NCBI GenBank assembly: GCA_000169075.1
Contig: AAVT01000011.1
Span: 1-64,000, forward strand
Direction of reading: 5' to 3'
Source: a marine gamma proteobacterium HTCC2143
GTDB lineage: Bacteria > Pseudomonadota > Gammaproteobacteria > Pseudomonadales > Dasaniaceae
Length of the DNA: 64,000 nucleotides
A model generated the notes under the pieces. The model ran no database searches, was not told where the DNA came from, and saw nothing but the letters and a program-made list of their open reading frames with translations. How positions within the stretch are numbered: the stretch's first letter is position 1; every line of letters starts with the position of its first letter. This document shows, in pieces, positions 59,015 to 64,000 of this stretch. A program made the translations under genes and the position numbers.

Positions 59015-60019
59015 ATGAGAATTTTGGTCACCGGAACCGCGGGCTTTATCGGCTGTGAAACCGCCCTTAAATTACTCTAGCGTGGCGATACCGTCATTGG
59101 TGTTGATAACGTTAACGACTACTACGACATATCATTGAAACGGGCCAGACTCGACAGACTACTTGGCCACGTCAACTATCATCATTTCGAATTTTGCATC
59201 TCTGATTACTCTGCTTTGGACAACCTCTTCAAGCAGCACCGCCCAGATCGCGTGGTGCACTTGGCGGCACAGGCCGGTGTGCGCTATTCAATCACCAACC
59301 CTCACGCCTATGTCACTTCAAACTTGGCGGGCTTTGTAAATATTTTGGAATGCTGCCGTCATCATACAACGGAGCACTTAGTGTATGCCTCAAGTAGCTC
59401 GGTTTATGGTGCCAATACTGAACAACCTTTTTCCACCGCTCACGGTGTCAACCACCCGGTTAGCTTGTATCCAGCCACTAAAAAGTCCAATGAACTGATG
59501 GCCCATACGTATAGCCATCTTTACAACATTCCGACCACCGGATTACGATTTTTTACCGTCTACGGGCCGTGGGATCGTCCGGATATGGCGCCAATGATAT
59601 TTGCCCGCAAGATTTTGGCGGGAGAGCCAGTTGACGTTTTTAACTATGGCAACCATCGCCGCGATTTTACCTATATTGATGATATTGTGGAGGGTGTCAT
59701 TCGTACGCTGGGTCACGTAGCAACTTCCAACCCAGAATGGGATAGCGGCAAACCAGACCCGGCATCGTCAAAAGCGCCCTATAAGATCTACAACATTGGC
59801 TGCAATAAACCGGTCGAGCTAATGCGGTTTATTGAGCTACTGGAACAGGGGCTGGGACGAGAAGCCAAGAAAAATTTGCTACCAATGCAGCCCGGCGATG
59901 TACCGGACACTTATGCCGATGTAGAGGATTTGGTAGCTGATGTTGGTTACCAGCCCGAAACTACCATTGAAACAGGCGTTGATCGGTTTGTTACATGGTA
60001 TCGACATTATTATCACTGA
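59015..60019 (+). pseudogene. UDP-sugar 4-epimerase gene interrupted by an amber codon
   Basis: From ATG 59015 the reading frame is an SDR epimerase (RILVTGTAGFIG, then KLL), but TAG at 59078-59080 is codon 22, just after the NAD loop. The rest is a well kept epimerase without further stops: GDTVIGVDNVNDYYD, VVHLAAQAGVRYS, YASSSSVYG, the YPATKK catalytic pair, GLRFFTVYGPWDRPDM and RRDFTYIDDIVEG. It closely matches UDP-glucuronate 4-epimerases. The stop lies where a Gln or Glu codon would be, so one point mutation explains it. A start further in would lose the NAD loop. It follows the tviB gene by 15 bases. Confidence 0.85.
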
Positions 60020-60082
60020 ATAAATGACTTGTTGATGTAAGCCACTGTTTGCTTCCTGCCGCCGAGAAACTGTACTCCTTTT

Positions 60083-61474
60083 TTAAAGGTTATCAGACTG
60101 CAATAGGGCCAGTATTTCCTCGGTTCTCTCGGTCATCAAACCCGGGGCTTTAGCCGTCTCCACGTTCAGCCTGACGACCGGCTCGGTGTTCGACATACGC
60201 AGATTAAATCGCCAATTATCGAAAGCCATACTTAAGCCATCGGTTCGATCGACGACAGCATCGCTACTTTCAAAATGTTGCTCGACTCGGCTAATGGCCG
60301 CCGCAGGATTATTGATGGTTCTATTGATTTCACCACTACAAGGGTAGGCGCTCATTCGGTCTTCAACCATGCTCGATAAACATTGACCGCGGCTCGATAT
60401 CAGCTGGGCCACCAGCAACCAGGGAATCATACCGCTATCGCAATAAGCGAAGTCTCTGAAATAGTGATGGGCGCTCATTTCCCCGCCATAAATAGCATTT
60501 TCCAGCCGCATTCTTTCTTTAATAAAGGCGTGACCCGTTTTACTTTGAATGGGGGTACCGCCATTAGCCTCAACCATATCGATGGTATTCCACGTCAGCC
60601 GTGGGTCATGAACAATCTTTTCACCGGGGCTTTTTAACAAGAAGGCTTCAGCCAATAAACCCACCACGTAATAACCTTCAACAAACTCACCGCGTTCATC
60701 AAAGAAAAAGCAGCGATCAAAATCGCCGTCCCAGGCTATGCCTATGTCGGCTTTGTGCTGTTTGACTGCATCGATGGTAATCGCGCGGTTCTCTGGCAAT
60801 AGCGGGTTGGGCACACCATTGGGAAAGTTTCCATCAGGCTGATGGTGCAATTTAATAAATTCAAAAGGCAGTTTGTTGGCGCCCATCAGAGCTTCCAACC
60901 GATCAATCACTGCACCGGCGCCACCATTGCCGGCATTGACGACAATTTTTAATGGCTTCAGCGTGGCGATGTCGACGTAGGACAGCAGATGCTCGATGTA
61001 GGCATCGGCGATGTTGAGGTCAATTAATTGACCCTGGCGACTAACAGCGGGGAAGTTGTTTTCTTCCGCCAACCGCTGTATGTCAAACAAGCCGGTATCA
61101 CCGCTGATAGGACGAGAGCCTTCGCGAACAAATTTCATGCCGTTGTAATCTTTGGGATTATGGCTTGCGGTAACAACAATACCGCCATCCATTGCACCCG
61201 CGTCGACAGACTGATAAAAGGCGGCGAAATAGATTTCTTCCGTCCCGCATTGACCGATGTCGTAAACATCAACACCGGAGTCCATTAAACCTTTTGATAA
61301 TGCGGTTTTAATAGTCTCACTACTCAAACGAATATCGTGGCCAACCACGACTTTTTTAGGCTTAACTACTTCGGCGTAAGCTCGACCAATGGCATAAGCG
61401 ATGTCTTCATTGAGCTCATCGGGAACACGCCCACGCACATCATAGGCTTTGAAACAGGTTAGTGAATTAGACAT
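60083..61474 (-). CDS. cpsG: Phosphomannomutase / phosphoglucomutase
   Basis: About 463 residues from ATG 61474 ([18 protein letters not shown]); longer in-frame starts run into galU and lack conservation. Phosphohexomutase motifs in order: CFKAYDVRG, the active Ser in [13 protein letters not shown], the Mg site DGDFDRCF, the sugar loop [10 protein letters not shown], and the phosphate loop [12 protein letters not shown]. It converts mannose-6-phosphate to mannose-1-phosphate (and probably the glucose pair), feeding manC and galU. The galU stop lies 7 bases upstream. Confidence 0.93.
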   Translation of the reverse strand: MSNSLTCFKAYDVRGRVPDELNEDIAYAIGRAYAEVVKPKKVVVGHDIRLSSETIKTALSKGLMDSGVDVYDIGQCGTEEIYFAAFYQSVDAGAMDGGIVVTASHNPKDYNGMKFVREGSRPISGDTGLFDIQRLAEENNFPAVSRQGQLIDLNIADAYIEHLLSYVDIATLKPLKIVVNAGNGGAGAVIDRLEALMGANKLPFEFIKLHHQPDGNFPNGVPNPLLPENRAITIDAVKQHKADIGIAWDGDFDRCFFFDERGEFVEGYYVVGLLAEAFLLKSPGEKIVHDPRLTWNTIDMVEANGGTPIQSKTGHAFIKERMRLENAIYGGEMSAHHYFRDFAYCDSGMIPWLLVAQLISSRGQCLSSMVEDRMSAYPCSGEINRTINNPAAAISRVEQHFESSDAVVDRTDGLSMAFDNWRFNLRMSNTEPVVRLNVETAKAPGLMTERTEEILALLQSDNL

Positions 61475-61481
61475 GGAATGT

Positions 61482-62309
61482 TTACACTTCTTGATAGACG
61501 TTTTCATAAACGTAGTTAGTTGCTTCAACGAAGCCGTCGACACTACCGCAATCGAAGCGCCGTCCCTTAAACGCATAGGCCATGACACAGCCGTTTTGTG
61601 CCTGCGTTAGCAGTGCATCGGTCAGCTGTATTTCTCCACCTTTACCCGGCGGCGTCTCCCGCAAAATATCAAAAATATCCGGGGTCAAAATATAACGGCC
61701 AATAATGGCCATGTTGCTGGGCGCGTCTTCGGGCTTGGGCTTTTCAACCATATCATCGACGCGGTACAAGCCTTCTTTAAGCGCCTCGCCGGCGATAATG
61801 CCGTATTTTTCAGTCTGGTCATTGGGGACTTCTTGGATAGCGATGATGCTACAGCGAAACTGTTTATACAGTTTTACCATTTGCGCCAGCACGCCGTCCC
61901 CGTCATTGATGCATAGATCATCGGAAAGCACGACACCAAAAGGCTCATTACCAATCAGCGTTTCACCGGTTAAAATCGCGTGCCCTAGGCCTTTCATTTC
62001 TCGCTGTCGGGTCATGGTAAAACTGGCCTGATCGATAACCTCACGAATACTCGCCAGGTAGTTTTCTTTGGTACTACCGGCGATTTGATGCTCCAGCTCG
62101 TAGCTGATATCAAAGTGGTCGGTGATGGCGCGTTTGCCACGCCCGGTGACCATCGCCATTTGGTTCATGCCGGCCTGAATTGCCTCTTCAACGCCGTACT
62201 GCACCAGCGGTTTATTAACCACCGGCAGCATTTCTTTGGGCATAGATTTTGTCGCTGGCAAAAACCGGGTGCCGTATCCAGCCACCGGGAATAAACATTT
62301 TTTAATCAT
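61482..62309 (-). CDS. galU: UTP-glucose-1-phosphate uridylyltransferase
   Basis: A 275-residue enzyme with [19 protein letters not shown] at the nucleotide/sugar site, [32 protein letters not shown] and a [19 protein letters not shown] stretch. It makes UDP-glucose from glucose-1-phosphate and UTP, the precursor for ugd at the right edge. The length is as usual for bacterial GalU. It lies between manC and cpsG on the same strand. Confidence 0.95.
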   Translation of the reverse strand: MIKKCLFPVAGYGTRFLPATKSMPKEMLPVVNKPLVQYGVEEAIQAGMNQMAMVTGRGKRAITDHFDISYELEHQIAGSTKENYLASIREVIDQASFTMTRQREMKGLGHAILTGETLIGNEPFGVVLSDDLCINDGDGVLAQMVKLYKQFRCSIIAIQEVPNDQTEKYGIIAGEALKEGLYRVDDMVEKPKPEDAPSNMAIIGRYILTPDIFDILRETPPGKGGEIQLTDALLTQAQNGCVMAYAFKGRRFDCGSVDGFVEATNYVYENVYQEV

Positions 62310-62368
62310 CGGCTTACTCTAACTCCTTAATTCAACCGCGCTGCTCTACTAACCCAGCAAGCTATTGT

Positions 62369-63787
62369 TTAACTGTCGCGTCCATAAACATCTTCAAAGC
62401 GTACTATATCATCTTCACCGAGATAACTGCCGCTCTGCACTTCGATTAATTCTAAAGGAATTACCCCTTTGTTAGCCAACCGATGTTTTGTCCCCAGCGG
62501 TATATACGTTGATTGATCTTCTAACAGCAGTGACTCTGTTTCTCCGCAGGTGACCAGCGCCGTGCCGCGAACAACAATCCAATGTTCTGCCCGGTGATGA
62601 TGCATTTGCAGTGACAGTGTTTGCCCGGGATTAACAATAATACGTTTAACCTGAAAACGCTCGGCAACCACCAACGACTCGTAAGACCCCCAGGGGCGAT
62701 AGACCTTAGTGTGAGAATTGACTTCTTCGCGCTGTTCTAACCTCAGCGTATTAACGATGGCCTTGACGTCTTGCACCTGGTCTTTATCGGCTACCAAAAT
62801 GGCATCAGCCGTTTCAACAACCACTATATTGTCAATGCCGACGGTGGTTACTAGACGTGAGCTACTGTGAATATAGCTATCTTGAGTATTGTGCAAAATG
62901 GTGTCGCCAGTGCTGACGTTGCCGCGGCTGTCTTTGTCACCGACCTCCCACAAGCTCGACCAGGCACCAACGTCGCTCCAGCCACATGCCATAGGTACAA
63001 CCATACCCTTGCTGGTTTTTTCCATGACCGCGTAATCGATTGAATCGCTATCACAGGCCGCAAAGGCGTCGGCGTCCAAACGAATAAAATCCAGATCTTC
63101 ATGCGCGTCGTTATATGCCAGCTGCGCCGCTTTCAACATGGCTGGCGCGTGAACGCCTAACTCGTCAAGGTAGGCCTTTGCTCCGAGCAAAAACATTCCG
63201 CTATTCCAAAAATAGTCGCCGCTATCGACGTATTGCTGCGCTACAGCCAATGACGGCTTTTCAACAAACTCAGCAATAGTAAAACAGCCTGCAGACTCCG
63301 TATCACGGCGTCGAATGTAGCCATAACCGGTTTCCGGCCCTTCGGGGACAATACCAAAGGTCACCAAGTTACCCTGCTGCGCCTGTGTCAGGCCGATTTC
63401 AACGGCCGCGGTAAAGGCCGCAGTATCATTAACGACGTGGTCCGCTGGCATCACCAGCAAAACGGCATCGTCGTCCTGACTAATGGCGCGCATTGCCGCA
63501 ACCGCGACGGCGGGTGCGGTATTGCGACCAACCGGCTCAAGGATAATGGCATCGGGCTCAATTTTTACATTACGCAACTGTTCTGCCACCATGAAACGAT
63601 GGTCATTGTTGCAAACGATAATCGGTTTGCCCGACTCCAAATGCAAAGCCCGCTGCAGCGTTTGCTCCAGCAAGCTAAGCTCGCCCGTTAGCGGCAAAAA
63701 CTGCTTGGGGTTTAATTCACGAGACAAGGGCCATAGACGACTACCAACACCGCCTGATAATAATACGGGGATTAACACTGAAATCAT
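62369..63787 (-). CDS. manC: Mannose-1-phosphate guanylyltransferase / mannose-6-phosphate isomerase
   Basis: A 472-residue two-domain enzyme. The N-terminal nucleotidyltransferase has LLSGGVGSRLWPLSRELNPKQF, NTAPAVAVAAMRA, FVEKPS and YFWNSGMFLLGA. The C-terminal cupin-type isomerase (about 350-470) has KVYRPWGSYESLV and LQMHHHRAEHWIVVRG. It makes GDP-mannose and probably interconverts fructose-6-P and mannose-6-P, so the EPS likely contains mannose or a GDP-mannose-derived sugar. Ugd ends 41 bases upstream. Confidence 0.95.
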   Translation of the reverse strand: MISVLIPVLLSGGVGSRLWPLSRELNPKQFLPLTGELSLLEQTLQRALHLESGKPIIVCNNDHRFMVAEQLRNVKIEPDAIILEPVGRNTAPAVAVAAMRAISQDDDAVLLVMPADHVVNDTAAFTAAVEIGLTQAQQGNLVTFGIVPEGPETGYGYIRRRDTESAGCFTIAEFVEKPSLAVAQQYVDSGDYFWNSGMFLLGAKAYLDELGVHAPAMLKAAQLAYNDAHEDLDFIRLDADAFAACDSDSIDYAVMEKTSKGMVVPMACGWSDVGAWSSLWEVGDKDSRGNVSTGDTILHNTQDSYIHSSSRLVTTVGIDNIVVVETADAILVADKDQVQDVKAIVNTLRLEQREEVNSHTKVYRPWGSYESLVVAERFQVKRIIVNPGQTLSLQMHHHRAEHWIVVRGTALVTCGETESLLLEDQSTYIPLGTKHRLANKGVIPLELIEVQSGSYLGEDDIVRFEDVYGRDS

Positions 63788-63828
63788 TCCTTTGTTGTTT
63801 GGATGAAAGTTTACGACGCGACATCGCG

Positions 63829-64000
63829 TTAATTGCGACGACCAATACCGATATATTTAAAGCCACATTCGGTCAGATATTTAGGGTCATACTGGTTACG
63901 GCCGTCAAAAATAAGTGGTGTGTTCATCAGCTCTTTCATTGCCGCAAAATCGGGCTGGCGAAATCGCTTCCACTCGGTAGCCAGTGCCAGCGCGTCGACC
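63829..64000 (-). CDS. ugd: UDP-glucose 6-dehydrogenase, C-terminal end
   Basis: About 57 C-terminal residues only; the gene runs off the right edge. The translation has VDALALATEWKRFRQPDF, a phrase of the UDPG/GDPM dehydrogenase C-terminal domain, then TPLIFDGRNQYDPKYL and a final GIGRRN. It makes UDP-glucuronic acid from UDP-glucose. It begins the same-strand group ugd-manC-galU-cpsG. Confidence 0.88.
   Translation of the reverse strand, partial: VDALALATEWKRFRQPDFAAMKELMNTPLIFDGRNQYDPKYLTECGFKYIGIGRRN

Noticed and set aside
59015..59080. TAG as a sense codon (amber recoding), prompted by in-frame TAGs in the epimerase and cupin genes
   Set aside because: Several intact genes in the window end in TAG (ispB, prsT, xrtA, the CapK-like ligase), so TAG works as a stop; point mutation is simpler.
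61475..61588. N-terminal extension of cpsG by 38 residues
   Set aside because: It overlaps the end of galU and shows no phosphomannomutase similarity; ATG 61474 gives the standard N terminus.
1..64000. CRISPR array, tRNA/rRNA genes, intact insertion sequences
   Set aside because: No regularly spaced repeats, cloverleaf-like genes or transposase genes with terminal repeats were seen.

Overview
The window reads as a chromosomal segment of a gammaproteobacterium with medium GC, probably a marine lineage near Cellvibrionales/Spongiibacteraceae. That placement is inferred from gene content only. It is almost entirely one exopolysaccharide (EPS) locus of the exosortase A (XrtA/PEP-CTERM) type. The anchors are the trio prsK-prsR-prsT, exosortase A fused to an EpsI domain, the XrtA-type initiating sugar transferase, an XrtA-type deacetylase, a FemAB-like protein, and the paired XrtA-associated alpha/beta hydrolases. 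No PEP-CTERM substrate protein is encoded in the window.

Layout. 0-3.8 kb: end of ispB, a small FN3 lipoprotein and a DUF1631 protein. 3.9-11.5 kb: prsK, prsR, prsT, xrtA. 11.6-34.5 kb: sugar-transfer and modification genes on both strands (glycosyltransferases, DegT-type aminotransferase, sulfotransferase, flippase, two ATP-grasp proteins, a CapK-like ligase, O-antigen-ligase/polymerase, a low-molecular-weight phosphatase, three polysaccharide deacetylases, FemAB). About 15.3-25.4 kb is AT-rich, has long non-coding gaps and carries a decayed duplication. 34.5-57.4 kb: a 23-kb minus-strand run. Read 5' to 3' it holds the initiating transferase, export lipoprotein, chain-length protein, a CpsD/Wzc-like ATPase, a beta-barrel, a hydrolase-2 remnant, hydrolase 1, a GNAT protein and an acyltransferase. 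It continues with a two-gene hybrid NRPS-PKS, then hydrolase 2, hydrolase 1 and a broken cupin gene carrying the tail of a lost acyl-AMP ligase. 57.7-64 kb: nucleotide-sugar genes (tviB-like dehydrogenase, an epimerase with an amber stop, cpsG, galU, manC, ugd).

The most unusual part is the assembly line at 36.8-48.0 kb: A-T-KS-AT-ACP-aminotransferase followed by C-A-T-C. Its adenylation pockets read valine-like and glycine-like. The lack of a ketoreductase next to an aminotransferase predicts a beta-amino acyl unit. There is no thioesterase, and the last condensation domain has lost its catalytic histidine. Position among XrtA acyl-handling genes suggests it makes a lipid- or peptide-like group for the EPS or the cell surface, or a separate small molecule; this is inference.

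Several genes show damage: an amber stop in the epimerase, an amber stop plus 3' fusion in the cupin gene, a truncated hydrolase 2, a 25-bp tandem duplication at the start of the hybrid synthase gene, and a lyase-like/ligase gene pair duplicated with opposite members decayed in each copy. Together they suggest a locus under active rearrangement or relaxed selection, subject to assembly errors being excluded.
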